64,000 nucleotides of DNA from Rhodanobacter sp. DHB23 (GTDB lineage Bacteria > Pseudomonadota > Gammaproteobacteria > Xanthomonadales > Rhodanobacteraceae). Each line of letters starts with the position of its first letter. Within the stretch, counting starts at the first letter, position 1. The position numbers and the translations under genes were made by a program. Below the pieces are notes generated by a model, which searched no databases, had not been told where the DNA came from, and saw nothing but the letters and a program-made list of their open reading frames with translations. Below are positions 45,075-54,342 of this stretch, piece after piece. The stretch lies in assembly GCF_014842975.1 (NCBI RefSeq), contig NZ_JACYXK010000027.1:124001-188000 (forward strand), read 5' to 3'.

Positions 45075-46177
45075 AACTTGGTGAGTTCCGAAGGCTGTTG
45101 ATCGATCCATGCGCAAAGTTGGCGAACGCCTTCGCGCACAGGCACCTTGGCTGACCAGCCAAGCCCCGCTCGCGCCGAGGCATCACTGCAAGCCGCATGG
45201 CGCACATCGCCATTGCGGTACTGTCCCGTGACGTGAGGTGCCGGCGCACCATAGATAACCGCTATCTCGTGGGCCAACTCGGCGATCGAGATCGAGGCCC
45301 CAGTACCGACGTCGGCCAGCACACCGCTCATCTCGTCCACCGAGCAACGGATGATCGCATCCGCCACGTCGGTTATGAATACGAAATCACGGCGCATCGC
45401 CCCGTCTTCGTACAAGGGAATACTCTTGCCTGCTTTGGCCATGCGCGCGAACAACGAGACAATGCCGGTATAGGGATTGCTCAATGATTGGCCGGGGCCG
45501 TAGACGTTTTGTAGGCGCAGCACATTGAGCGCCACGTTGAAAGAACGCGTCCACGACGATAGAACATGCTCCTGGGCCAACTTTGTGGCGCCATAGATGC
45601 TGGTCGGATGCGTCTGGGTCCGTCCTGCCACGAACGATTCGCTAATCATGCCCGGAAAATCCCATTCCGCTGCGGCTAGCATCCTGTCGCTGCGCTGCCC
45701 GGGGTAACGCTCTGCCCCTGCCGAATCGCGCCAAGCGCCCTCGCCGTACACAGCGCGACTGCTGGACAACACAATGCGCCGCGGCAGCGCCTGATGGCGC
45801 GCGAAACCATCCAGCATCTGGGTTGTGCCCACTACGTTCACCAGGGCGTGGCGACTGCCCTCCGTCAATGACTGGCCGGTCCCGGTTTCCGCAGCCAGAT
45901 GTATCACCACCTGGGGCCAAAATTCTCCGAGCAATCTATCCCAGGTATCGGGCTCGGTGACGTCCGCTTGTACCAACTGCACCGCCGGGTCCAATGCCTC
46001 CGGGCGTTTTCTTGTTGGATGGATCTGCGGATGCAGGTTGTCCACGGCGATCACCCGACCAAACGCCTGCGCCAGCCGTGCGGAGATGGCGCAACCGATA
46101 AAGCCAGCCCCCCCGGTGACCAGGCAGGTGGTGAAGGGGTCAGGTCGTTCCATTGACACGCTCGATGAGTTGGACAT
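45071..46177 (-). CDS. NAD-dependent sugar epimerase/dehydratase (extended SDR)
   Basis: A 368-residue extended short-chain dehydrogenase. The Rossmann motif is [16 protein letters not shown]; the catalytic set is seen in IVLSSSRAVYGEG and the Tyr/Lys of SIYGATKLAQEH; the sugar-nucleotide region LRLQNVYGPGQSLSNPYTG and RRDFVFITDVADAI follow. It probably converts an NDP-sugar for the O-antigen; exact substrate unknown. Start at 46177 with GAGGAA 6 nt upstream, which makes a 38-bp overlap with the acyltransferase gene; MERPD at 46153 is the alternative. Confidence 0.87.
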   Translation of the reverse strand: MSNSSSVSMERPDPFTTCLVTGGAGFIGCAISARLAQAFGRVIAVDNLHPQIHPTRKRPEALDPAVQLVQADVTEPDTWDRLLGEFWPQVVIHLAAETGTGQSLTEGSRHALVNVVGTTQMLDGFARHQALPRRIVLSSSRAVYGEGAWRDSAGAERYPGQRSDRMLAAAEWDFPGMISESFVAGRTQTHPTSIYGATKLAQEHVLSSWTRSFNVALNVLRLQNVYGPGQSLSNPYTGIVSLFARMAKAGKSIPLYEDGAMRRDFVFITDVADAIIRCSVDEMSGVLADVGTGASISIAELAHEIAVIYGAPAPHVTGQYRNGDVRHAACSDASARAGLGWSAKVPVREGVRQLCAWIDQQPSELTKL

Positions 46178-47213
46178 CAGATTTCCTCGACAGGCTGTTG
46201 CGCGGCTTCAGCGCCAGCATCGGCTTTTCCACGAAATGCCAAGAAAGCACAGCCAATAGCAGCGCAGGGGGGAGACTTAGTAGAGCATTTGACCATGGAC
46301 CCAGCTGACCATGGGTCAACCGGTTGACGATCTGCTGGCACAGAAAGCCATAGAGATAAATGCCATATGAAAAATCACCGTATTTGCCAACACCACTGAG
46401 TAAGGAATTGGCATTCAGCGCCACGGCAAGTGTCACGTAAGGCACCAGTACATATAACGCGATCTCGGAGCTGATTCGTCCGGTGGGCTGAATCAGCGCC
46501 ACCGCGATTACCAAGAACAACCCGAATACGGGATCCAGGAATTCCTCTAGACGCAAATCCCGAACCAGCGCACCGAGAAAGAAATAAGGCGCCACATCGA
46601 GCAGGCTGATCAGATCGGTACCGTAAAACACCGGATGCTGCGCTGGCTGGTGCGCCCGGGCGTACCACAAGCTGATCGAGCACAGGCCAAATGCAAACAG
46701 CGCGAACATCGAATGACTCTTCGCGCGCTGCTGGATCCAGCACACCATCGGCAGCAACAAATACATCGTAAATTCCACCGGCAGGCTCCACAGCGAGCCG
46801 TTCACGGCTATCGGATACGGGTTGAACTGAAACAGTCCCGGAAGGTCGTAGACTGGCCGCAGCAACACGTTCACGAGGTAGTAATAGGTGTGCGCATACC
46901 CGAAATAGGTGCGCAACGGAATATCGGTTATCAACGGCCCGGCGATGAATACCGTCAACAGACACAGCACCACCAGTGCCGGAAATATGCGCAGCGCCCG
47001 TTTCTGCAGGTACGGAATTGCGCTGGGCTGGAGACTCCAGCTTGTGCATATCAAGTACCCGCTGATGACGAAAAAGACTTTGACGGCGACAGCCTGCACC
47101 GAACTACCCAGCAGGCTCAAGTCGAGGCTTTTGGTAAGCGGATGTGCGTGCCCGAAAATGACTGCAATCGCCGCCAGCAGGCGTAGGGCATCAAAATTGT
47201 TCGTGCGATGCAT
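46140..47213 (-). CDS. Membrane acyltransferase, family 3 (OafA/NodX-like)
   Basis: A 357-residue integral membrane protein with about ten hydrophobic segments. The N-terminal NNFDALRLLAAIAVIFGHAHPL with its catalytic-type His, and VKVFFVISGYLI, are the acyltransferase-3 hallmarks; FVEKPM ends the domain. Such proteins O-acetylate surface polysaccharides. Start at 47213 (MHRTN) with AGGA at a proper distance. It sits between wzt and the epimerase gene in the O-antigen operon. Confidence 0.9.
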   Translation of the reverse strand: MHRTNNFDALRLLAAIAVIFGHAHPLTKSLDLSLLGSSVQAVAVKVFFVISGYLICTSWSLQPSAIPYLQKRALRIFPALVVLCLLTVFIAGPLITDIPLRTYFGYAHTYYYLVNVLLRPVYDLPGLFQFNPYPIAVNGSLWSLPVEFTMYLLLPMVCWIQQRAKSHSMFALFAFGLCSISLWYARAHQPAQHPVFYGTDLISLLDVAPYFFLGALVRDLRLEEFLDPVFGLFLVIAVALIQPTGRISSEIALYVLVPYVTLAVALNANSLLSGVGKYGDFSYGIYLYGFLCQQIVNRLTHGQLGPWSNALLSLPPALLLAVLSWHFVEKPMLALKPRNSLSRKSDVQLIERVNGTT

Positions 47214-47270
47214 GACTCGTTCCTGTAGTTTTACAAGCACCTATCCTGACCGTCGTCAGGATCGAACTGC

Positions 47271-48614
47271 TCACGCCGAAGCGTCCTCGATGCAAATGTT
47301 CCACATGGGAATTCCGACCAGTCCTGTGCTGACCTGGCTGGAATGACTGCTCACGACCAATGCATCGTGATACCAGTGATGCACCACATGGGAATCCTGA
47401 CTCCCCTCCGATACCGCGACCGAGACCGCATATTCCCCTGCTGGAAGAATCGGCATTCGGAATTCGAAAATCGCAACCTTTTCCTGGCCTGCTTCGCAGC
47501 ATACTGGTCGATCGACATAAGCCAAGAACGTGTTGTCGCCAAACAGGGATTGGCCCTGCTTGTTCTTCACCAGAAACCCCACGATCACATTCGTCAGCGG
47601 CTGCAGTGCGCGAAAACGCACACACAGGCGCACGGATTCACCGCCAATCGCCCACGATAGGAGCCCACCATCAGGCTGTGTCAGGTGCACGGCGGTCACC
47701 TTCGCCCCACCCTTTCCGAAGCTCTCCGCATGGGTGTCGAAGCGGCCGACTTGAAGATCGTTGCGCAGGTTGGATGCAAGCACCAGTTCGCGCCGCGCAT
47801 CAACATAGTCCATGGCTTCGCTCGATCGTCCCTCGGCCAGCGTCATGCCGCTACTCAACCGATCACCACCCTGATTGGCGAGATACATATCTGCCAGATA
47901 ATGCTGAGTCACCCGCTTAGGCGTGTCGTCCATGCGGATCGCTCCTTCGGACAGCCAGATGGCACGATCGCAGAGCGCACTGATCGCGCTGCTGTCATGA
48001 CTTACAAACAGCAACGTGCCACCCTTTTCACGGAACCGACGCAGAAAGCGCATGCACTTCTGTACGAAGTATGCGTCACCGACCGCCAGCGCCTCGTCGA
48101 TCACCAACACGTCCGCATCCACATGGGCAATCACTGCAAAAGCGAGCCGCATGAACATGCCACTGGAATATGTTTTGACGGGCTGCAGAACGTATTCGCC
48201 GATATCCGCAAAAGCCACGATCTCGTCATAGCGCCGCTCGATCTCATCCTGGGAGAGGCCAAGGATCTGCGCACTCATGAAGATATTTTCGCGCCCGGTA
48301 AATTCCGGGTTGAATCCGGCCCCCAACTCCAGCAGCGCGGCGATGCGGCCATGCACCAAGCAATGTCCGGAATTCGCCGAAACCACACCACAAAGGATCT
48401 GCAGCAAAGTGGATTTACCGGCGCCATTACGACCGACGATGCCTACCGTTTCGCCCCGGCGTACCTGGAACGAAATGTCCCGCAGCACCTCATGTTCCTG
48501 GTAAAACCGGCGGCGCCCGCGGAACAGCATTTGCAACAGGCGATGCGATGGTTTTTCGAAGATCAGGTAGCTCTTGCAGAGCTGATGTACGTCGATGGCA
48601 ATTTCAAAGGACAT
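47271..48614 (-). CDS. wzt: O-antigen ABC transporter ATP-binding protein with C-terminal carbohydrate-binding domain
   Basis: A 447-residue Wzt. The nucleotide-binding domain (1-250) has Walker A GRNGAGKST at 61-69, the signature TYSSGMFMRL, Walker B VLVIDEALAVGD and the switch His in LFVSHD. The C-terminal part (about 290-447) is a Wzt_C-type beta domain (VTAVHLTQPDGGLLSWAIGG, FEFRMPILPAGEYAVSVAVSEG) that in related systems reads a modified chain end before export. This implies a polymer finished in the cytoplasm with a terminal modification. The start overlaps the wzm stop by 11 bp. Confidence 0.93.
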   Translation of the reverse strand: MSFEIAIDVHQLCKSYLIFEKPSHRLLQMLFRGRRRFYQEHEVLRDISFQVRRGETVGIVGRNGAGKSTLLQILCGVVSANSGHCLVHGRIAALLELGAGFNPEFTGRENIFMSAQILGLSQDEIERRYDEIVAFADIGEYVLQPVKTYSSGMFMRLAFAVIAHVDADVLVIDEALAVGDAYFVQKCMRFLRRFREKGGTLLFVSHDSSAISALCDRAIWLSEGAIRMDDTPKRVTQHYLADMYLANQGGDRLSSGMTLAEGRSSEAMDYVDARRELVLASNLRNDLQVGRFDTHAESFGKGGAKVTAVHLTQPDGGLLSWAIGGESVRLCVRFRALQPLTNVIVGFLVKNKQGQSLFGDNTFLAYVDRPVCCEAGQEKVAIFEFRMPILPAGEYAVSVAVSEGSQDSHVVHHWYHDALVVSSHSSQVSTGLVGIPMWNICIEDASA

Positions 48615-49440
48615 CGGCGAAACCGTTCTTTGTACGCATGAACCACCAGTATCCGAACACCAATATCGCGTATGCGAAGAGCGCATATAGGCCCAGTGTG
48701 CCCCAATGCGGGAAGCCACCCTGCAACGTCACCTGCCGGAGTTCATTGACAGGAAGGGTCAAGGGGTTTAGGTCCAGCCAGCCGCGGTATTCCGGTGGCA
48801 CCATATCCACCGGATACAGGATGGGGCTGAGATACATCAGGACCATGGCAAGAATGCCGGTAACCTGGGCAATATCGCGCAGGTACACCCCAAGAGAAGC
48901 CAGGAAATACGCCACGCCCAGCACCAGCATCAGCAGTGGCAGCACCACCAGCGGCGCGAAGATCCAAGTCCATGGCAACGCTCCGGTCAGCAGCAATTCG
49001 CCAGCCAATAGAATCAGCATCGCCAGCAGCAGATTGACCAAGGCCCCACCGACCGTGACAGCCGGGAGCACGTCCAGTGGGAATATCACTTTCTTGACAT
49101 AGTTGTCGTTCTGGACAATGAGGGTCGGCGCCTTGTTGATTACGTCACTCAGAAAAATGAACAGTATCAGCCCCGAGTAAATAACCAGGCTGAAATTTTG
49201 CTGGGCCGATCCCCAGCGGGCATGCATCACTACACCGAACACGAAGCTGAATAGCGCGAGCAGCGCTAATGGATTGAGCATGGACCACAAAAAACCCAGC
49301 ACCGAGCCTTTGTAGCGCAGACTTACATCGCGAACGACCAAGCGATACAGCAACAACCGATGGCGGCGCAACTCGACGAAAGGCGCCACCAGTGGTAACC
49401 ACGCACCACGCAAAGGGATCGAAAGAACGCGGTCGGTCAT
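48604..49440 (-). CDS. wzm: O-antigen ABC transporter permease
   Basis: A 278-residue ABC-2-type permease with about six membrane segments. LLLYRLVVRDVSLRYKGSVLGFLWSMLNPLALLALFSFVFG is the typical N-terminal coupling helix and first segment, and LSPILYPVDMVPPEYRGWLDLNPLT is conserved near the end. With Wzt it exports undecaprenyl-linked O-polysaccharide across the inner membrane. Its ATG overlaps the metB TGA (ATGA, 49437-49440), so its translation is coupled to metB. Confidence 0.93.
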   Translation of the reverse strand: MTDRVLSIPLRGAWLPLVAPFVELRRHRLLLYRLVVRDVSLRYKGSVLGFLWSMLNPLALLALFSFVFGVVMHARWGSAQQNFSLVIYSGLILFIFLSDVINKAPTLIVQNDNYVKKVIFPLDVLPAVTVGGALVNLLLAMLILLAGELLLTGALPWTWIFAPLVVLPLLMLVLGVAYFLASLGVYLRDIAQVTGILAMVLMYLSPILYPVDMVPPEYRGWLDLNPLTLPVNELRQVTLQGGFPHWGTLGLYALFAYAILVFGYWWFMRTKNGFADVL

Positions 49441-50603
49441 CGCAGCGCCGCATCCAGTTCGGCTTTCAGATCCGCAACATCCTCCACTCCTACCGAAAGC
49501 CGCACCAAGCCGTCGCTGATACCCAACCGTTTGCGGTTCGCCGGTGGCACCGAGGCATGAGTCATGATGGCGGGATGCTCGATCAGGCTTTCCACGCCAC
49601 CGAGCGATTCGGCGAGCGAAAATAATTTGCATCGCTCCAGCATTCGGCGCGCCTTCTTCAAGCCGCCCTCCACTTCGATGGTGATGATGCCACCGAAACC
49701 ATGCATCTGGCGCTTGGCCAGCGCATGTTGCGGGTGACTCTTCAGGCCCGGATAAATCACCTGCCCGACTGCCGGTTGTTTTTGCAACCAACCCGCCAGC
49801 TCCAAGGCGCTGGCGCAATGCTGGCGCATGCGCAGATGCAGGGTCTTCAGGCCGCGCATGGCGAGGAAGGCATCGAACGGTCCGGCGACTGCACCCACCG
49901 AGTTCTGCAGGAACGCCATGCGCTCGGCCAGTTCCGGATTGCTGGCGACCACGATGCCACCCACCATGTCGGAATGACCATTGAGGTATTTGGTGGCCGA
50001 ATGCAGCACCAGGTCCGCGCCGAATTCCAATGGACGCTGCACCATCGGCGAGCAGAAAGTGTTGTCCACCACCAGGATCAGGCCGTGCTTCTTCGCGAAG
50101 GCGGCGACCTTGGCCAGGTCGACCAGCTTCAGCATCGGATTGGTCGGCGTCTCCGCCCAGATCATCCGCGTATTCGGTTTGAGCGCAGCCTTCAGCGCCG
50201 CGCCGTCGTTGAGGTCGATGAAGCTGAAATCCAGCCCCGCGGAACGACGACGCACCCGCTCGAACAGGCGATAACTGCCGCCGTAGAGGTCATCCATCGC
50301 AATCACATGGCTGCCCGAGTCGAGCAGGTCCAGTACCGTGGCCGCCGCCGCCAGGCCGGAAGCAAAGGCGAAACCCGCCACGCCGCCTTCGAGGTCCGCC
50401 ACGCAACGCTCGTACGCCATGCGCGTAGGATTTTGCGTGCGCGAATATTCGTAACCCTTGTGCTTGCCGGGGCTCTCCTGGACATAGGTCGAGGTGGCAT
50501 AGATCGGCGTCATGATCGCGCCGGTCGAAGGATCCGGGTGCTGACCGGCATGGATGGCGCGGGTACCGAGGCCGAGGCTGTCGACGGGTATCTTTTTGGG
50601 CAT
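49437..50603 (-). CDS. metB: Cystathionine gamma-synthase/lyase family PLP enzyme
   Basis: A 388-residue Cys/Met-metabolism PLP enzyme. The PLP Lys is in HSATKYLNGHSDMVGG; SRTQNPTRMAYERCVADLEGG and WAETPTNPMLKLVDLAKVA are family motifs. It forms cystathionine from an activated homoserine and cysteine, or cleaves cystathionine; the two activities cannot be told apart here. Xanthomonas calls the gene at the equivalent LPS-locus edge metB. Start at the ATG at 50603; an upstream TTG is unlikely. First gene of the operon with wzm-wzt. Confidence 0.92.
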   Translation of the reverse strand: MPKKIPVDSLGLGTRAIHAGQHPDPSTGAIMTPIYATSTYVQESPGKHKGYEYSRTQNPTRMAYERCVADLEGGVAGFAFASGLAAAATVLDLLDSGSHVIAMDDLYGGSYRLFERVRRRSAGLDFSFIDLNDGAALKAALKPNTRMIWAETPTNPMLKLVDLAKVAAFAKKHGLILVVDNTFCSPMVQRPLEFGADLVLHSATKYLNGHSDMVGGIVVASNPELAERMAFLQNSVGAVAGPFDAFLAMRGLKTLHLRMRQHCASALELAGWLQKQPAVGQVIYPGLKSHPQHALAKRQMHGFGGIITIEVEGGLKKARRMLERCKLFSLAESLGGVESLIEHPAIMTHASVPPANRKRLGISDGLVRLSVGVEDVADLKAELDAALR

Positions 50604-50648
50604 GACGGGCAACCATAGCTGTGCGGCAATTGCCGAGAACCGGCCACC

Positions 50649-50672
50649 GCGTGTAATGAATCACGCATTGTA
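50649..50672 (-). promoter_or_regulatory. Candidate metB promoter -10 and dyad
   Basis: On the minus strand a good -10 TACAAT (50667-50672) is followed by GCGTG-8 nt-CACGC (50649-50666), a short dyad between promoter and gene. No strong -35 was found, and no clear met-box or SAM riboswitch. The 196-bp divergent region also serves rfbB. Confidence 0.4.
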
Positions 50673-50799
50673 CCCGCGGGATCAGCAGTTGCCTTAACCA
50701 AAGCCGGCGCTCGAACCGAATGTCGAACGCCTGCGCCTTTGAGTCGCGGGGCACACATGCAAAAATGGGTCTTTGTTGCCACACGGATCACGTGCCCTC

Positions 50800-51849
50800 A
50801 TGCAAACCCTTCTAGTCACCGGCGGCGCCGGCTTCATCGGCGCGAACTTCGTGCTGCAGGCCGTGGCCGATGGCTTCGCCGTGGTGAACCTCGACAAGCT
50901 CACCTACGCCGGCAACCTCGACACCCTGGCCTCGCTCGATGGCAACGATCGCCACCTGTTCGTGCAGGGCGACATCGGCGACCGCGCGCTGGTGGCGAAG
51001 CTGCTGGCCGGGCACAAGCCCGACGCCATCGTGAACTTCGCCGCCGAGTCGCACGTGGACCGCTCCATCGACGGCCCCGCCGAGTTCGTGCAAACCAACG
51101 TGGTCGGCACGCTGGGCCTGCTGGAAGGCGCGCGCGACTACTGGCGCAGCCTGGAAGGCGCCGCGCGCGAAAACTTCCGCTTCCTGCACGTCTCCACCGA
51201 CGAGGTGTACGGCTCGCTGGGCGAGACCGGCATGTTCACCGAGACCACGCCGTACGCGCCGAACTCGCCGTATTCGGCATCGAAGGCCGCTTCCGACCAC
51301 CTGGTGCGCGCCTTCCACCACACCTACGGCCTGCCGGTGCTCACCACCAACTGCTCGAACAACTACGGCCCGTACCAGTTCCCCGAGAAGCTCATCCCGC
51401 TGGTGACCGCCAAGGCGCTGGCCGGCGAGTCGCTGCCGGTATACGGCGACGGCCTCAACATCCGCGACTGGCTGTTCGTGGGCGACCACTGCTCGGCCAT
51501 CCGCCGCGTGCTGGAAGCCGGCCGCACGGGTGAGACCTACAACGTGGGCGGCAACGCCGAGCGCACCAACATCACCGTGGTGAAGACGATCTGCGCCTTG
51601 CTGGACGAACGCCGCCCGCTGGCCGATGGCCGCCAGCGCGAGTCGCTGATCACCCACGTGAAGGACCGCCCCGGCCACGACCGCCGCTATGCGATCGACT
51701 CGTCCAAGCTGCAGCGCGAGCTGGGCTGGAAACCCTCGCAGACCTTCGAGAGCGGCATCGCCGCCACGGTGGACTGGTACCTCGCCAACCAGCCCTGGGT
51801 GCAGCGCGTGCTGGACGGCAGCTACCGCATGGAGAGGCTCGGCCAATGA
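50800..51849 (+). CDS. rfbB: dTDP-glucose 4,6-dehydratase
   Basis: A 349-residue extended SDR, second step of dTDP-L-rhamnose synthesis. Motifs: [40 protein letters not shown] and the catalytic Tyr/Lys in [12 protein letters not shown]. Start at 50800 (MQTLLVTGG). Its stop overlaps the rfbA start (ATGA). It heads the rfbBACD operon, divergent from metB. Confidence 0.97.
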   Translation: MQTLLVTGGAGFIGANFVLQAVADGFAVVNLDKLTYAGNLDTLASLDGNDRHLFVQGDIGDRALVAKLLAGHKPDAIVNFAAESHVDRSIDGPAEFVQTNVVGTLGLLEGARDYWRSLEGAARENFRFLHVSTDEVYGSLGETGMFTETTPYAPNSPYSASKAASDHLVRAFHHTYGLPVLTTNCSNNYGPYQFPEKLIPLVTAKALAGESLPVYGDGLNIRDWLFVGDHCSAIRRVLEAGRTGETYNVGGNAERTNITVVKTICALLDERRPLADGRQRESLITHVKDRPGHDRRYAIDSSKLQRELGWKPSQTFESGIAATVDWYLANQPWVQRVLDGSYRMERLGQ

Positions 51850-52730
51850 CCGCCAAGGGCATCATCCTCGCCGGCGGTTCCGGCACCCGCCTGCACCCGA
51901 TCACCCGCGCGGTGAGCAAGCAGCTGCTGCCGGTGTACGACAAGCCGATGATCTACTACCCGCTGGCCACGCTGATGCTGGCGGGCATCCGCGAGATCCT
52001 GGTCATCAACACGCCGCACGAGCAGGCGATGTTCCAGCGCCTGCTGGGCGACGGCGCGCAGTGGGGCATCGACATCCACTACGCGGTGCAGCCCTCGCCG
52101 GACGGCCTGGCGCAGGCGTTCACCATCGGCCGCGATTTCATCGCCGGCCAGCCCAGTTGCCTGGTGCTGGGCGACAACATCTTCTACGGCCATGGCTTCA
52201 CCGAACGGCTGAAGCGCGCCGCCGCCCGCGAGCACGGCGCCACCGTCTTCGGCTACTGGGTGAAGGATCCCGAGCGTTACGGCGTGGCGGAGTTCGACGC
52301 CAGCGGCAAGGTGGTCGGGCTGGAGGAAAAGCCGGCGCAACCCAAGTCGCACTACGCCGTCACCGGCCTGTATTTCTACGACAAGCGCGTCTGCGACTAC
52401 GCCGCCGCGCTGAAGCCCTCGCCGCGCGGCGAACTGGAAATCACCGACCTCAACCGCTGCTACCTCGACGACGGCTCGCTGCACCTGGAGCAGCTCGGCC
52501 GCGGCTTCGCGTGGCTGGATACCGGCACGCACGAATCACTGATGGAGGCGGGCAACTACATCGAGACGATCGAGAATCGCCAGGGCCTCAAGGTCTGCTG
52601 CCCGGAGGAGATCGCCTACCTCAACGGCTGGATCGGCGCGGAGCAACTGCTGGCGCTGGCCGCCCCGCTGGCCAAGACCGGCTATGGCCAGTACCTGCAG
52701 AAAGTCGCGAAGGAGGGCGTGGCCCGATGA
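51846..52730 (+). CDS. rfbA: Glucose-1-phosphate thymidylyltransferase
   Basis: A 294-residue RmlA, first step of dTDP-rhamnose synthesis from dTTP and glucose-1-phosphate. The nucleotide-binding start [36 protein letters not shown] is complete; later motifs are [12 protein letters not shown] and [16 protein letters not shown]. Both ends overlap its neighbours by 4 bp (ATGA). Confidence 0.97.
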   Translation: MTAKGIILAGGSGTRLHPITRAVSKQLLPVYDKPMIYYPLATLMLAGIREILVINTPHEQAMFQRLLGDGAQWGIDIHYAVQPSPDGLAQAFTIGRDFIAGQPSCLVLGDNIFYGHGFTERLKRAAAREHGATVFGYWVKDPERYGVAEFDASGKVVGLEEKPAQPKSHYAVTGLYFYDKRVCDYAAALKPSPRGELEITDLNRCYLDDGSLHLEQLGRGFAWLDTGTHESLMEAGNYIETIENRQGLKVCCPEEIAYLNGWIGAEQLLALAAPLAKTGYGQYLQKVAKEGVAR

Positions 52731-53284
52731 AGGTGATGGCGACGCGCCTGCCCGGCGCAGTGGTGATCGAGCCGCAGGTGTTCGGCGACTCGCGCGGTTT
52801 CTTCTACGAGAGCTACAACGAGGCGAAATACCGCGAGGCCGGCATCGACCGCCGCTTCGTGCAATCCAACGTGTCGCGCTCGGCGCGCGGCGTGCTGCGC
52901 GGCCTGCACTACCAGTGGCCCAACCCGCAGGGCAAGCTGGTCAGCGTGCTGGAGGGCGAGGTCTACGACGTGGCGGTGGACATCCGTCGCGGCTCGCCCA
53001 CGTTCGGCCAGTGGGCTGGCGTGATGCTCACCGAGGAGAACCATCGCCACTTCTGGGTGCCGGAGGGCTTCGCCCACGGCTTCTGCGTGGTCTCCGAGTT
53101 CGCCACCTTCGCCTACCAGTGCACTGCGCTGTACGACGCCAAGGCCGACGCCGGCATCCGCTGGAACGATGCCGCGCTCGGCATCGACTGGCCGATCAGC
53201 GAACCGCTGCTGTCGGACAAGGACGGCAAGACGCCGTTGCTGGCCGAGGTGCCTGCCGAGCGCCTGCCGGTGTACGCGCCGTGA
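52727..53284 (+). CDS. rfbC: dTDP-4-dehydrorhamnose 3,5-epimerase
   Basis: A 185-residue cupin-fold epimerase. Catalytic His is in [15 protein letters not shown], the Asp in [18 protein letters not shown], and the Tyr region in [10 protein letters not shown]. Start at the ATG overlapping the rfbA TGA; the stop overlaps the rfbD GTG. Length is normal. Confidence 0.97.
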   Translation: MKVMATRLPGAVVIEPQVFGDSRGFFYESYNEAKYREAGIDRRFVQSNVSRSARGVLRGLHYQWPNPQGKLVSVLEGEVYDVAVDIRRGSPTFGQWAGVMLTEENHRHFWVPEGFAHGFCVVSEFATFAYQCTALYDAKADAGIRWNDAALGIDWPISEPLLSDKDGKTPLLAEVPAERLPVYAP

Positions 53285-54216
53285 GGATTCTCCTGCTTGG
53301 CGCCAACGGCCAACTCGGCCGCAGCTTCATCGAGGATGGCGGCTTGGCTGCACGCGGCGGATTGATCGCCGCCAGTCGCGATGGCCGGCGTTACGACGAC
53401 GCCAGCATCGAAACCGCCGACCTTTCCGCCCCGGACAGTCTGCCGGCCCTGCTCGACCGCGTGCGACCCGACGTGATCATCAACGCCGCCGCCTACACCG
53501 CCGTGGACCGCGCCGAGCAGGAGGAAGCGCTGGCCACCCGCGTCAACGGCGAAGCCGTCGGCGTGCTGGGCCGCTGGGCCGCTGCGCACGGCGCCCTGGT
53601 GATCCATTACTCCACCGACTATGTGTTCGACGGCGCGGCCGGCGCACCCTATCCGGTCGATGCGCCCACGGCACCGCTGGGCGCGTACGGCCGCAGCAAA
53701 CTGGCCGGCGAGCAGGCACTGGGCGACAGCGGCGCGGCACATTTCATCCTCCGCACCGCGTGGGTGTACGCGCCGCACGGCCAGAACTTCCTGCGCACCA
53801 TGCTGCGCGTGGGCGCCGAGCGCGACGAACTGCGCGTGGTGGCCGACCAGATCGGCGCGCCCACCAGCACCGCGCTGATCGTGGCGGGCACGCTGGCCGC
53901 GCTGGATGCGTGGCGAACTGCGGACGCCGGACAACGCAATGCGTTCGTCGGCACGCATCACCTCGTCGCCAGCGGCCACACCAGTTGGCATGGCTTCGCC
54001 TCGATGATCTTCGACGGCGCCGTCGAGCGTGGCCTGATCGCACGCGCGCCGCATGTGGCGGCCATCGCCACCGCGGATTACCCGACGCCGGCACGACGCC
54101 CTGCCTGGTCGGTACTCGATAACACGGGCTTCCAGCAGCGCTTCGGCTATGCTTTGCCCGATTGGCAAAGCGGCCTGGACGACGTGCTGGATGCGCTTTC
54201 GCACCAGCACGCCTGA
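53281..54216 (+). CDS. rfbD: dTDP-4-dehydrorhamnose reductase
   Basis: A 311-residue reductase completing dTDP-L-rhamnose. The Rossmann motif is ILLLGANGQLGRSF; other motifs are INAAAYTAVDRAEQE, YSTDYVFDG and the Tyr/Lys of AYGRSKLAGEQ. GTG start in a GTGA overlap with rfbC. A REP doublet follows at 11 nt, possibly ending or protecting the transcript. Confidence 0.96.
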   Translation: MRILLLGANGQLGRSFIEDGGLAARGGLIAASRDGRRYDDASIETADLSAPDSLPALLDRVRPDVIINAAAYTAVDRAEQEEALATRVNGEAVGVLGRWAAAHGALVIHYSTDYVFDGAAGAPYPVDAPTAPLGAYGRSKLAGEQALGDSGAAHFILRTAWVYAPHGQNFLRTMLRVGAERDELRVVADQIGAPTSTALIVAGTLAALDAWRTADAGQRNAFVGTHHLVASGHTSWHGFASMIFDGAVERGLIARAPHVAAIATADYPTPARRPAWSVLDNTGFQQRFGYALPDWQSGLDDVLDALSHQHA

Positions 54217-54226
54217 ACCGCCGACG

Positions 54227-54302
54227 GGAGTGCACCCTGTGCGCGAATGCTCCTGGCCTGGGCCAGGCATCAGAGCATTCGCGCACAGGGTGCGCTCCTA
54301 CC
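54227..54302. repeat. GTAG-type REP doublet with nested hairpin
   Basis: Two 26-bp arms (54227-54252 and 54273-54298) pair with one mismatch, holding GCACCCTGTGCGCGAATGCTC. The loop contains a second hairpin, CTGGCC-tg-GGCCAG. It ends GCTCCTAC and lies between rfbD and manC. Confidence 0.9.
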
Positions 54303-54342
54303 GGCAAGCCATTGGCCGCAGGCAGACAAAGGTCGATCCACC

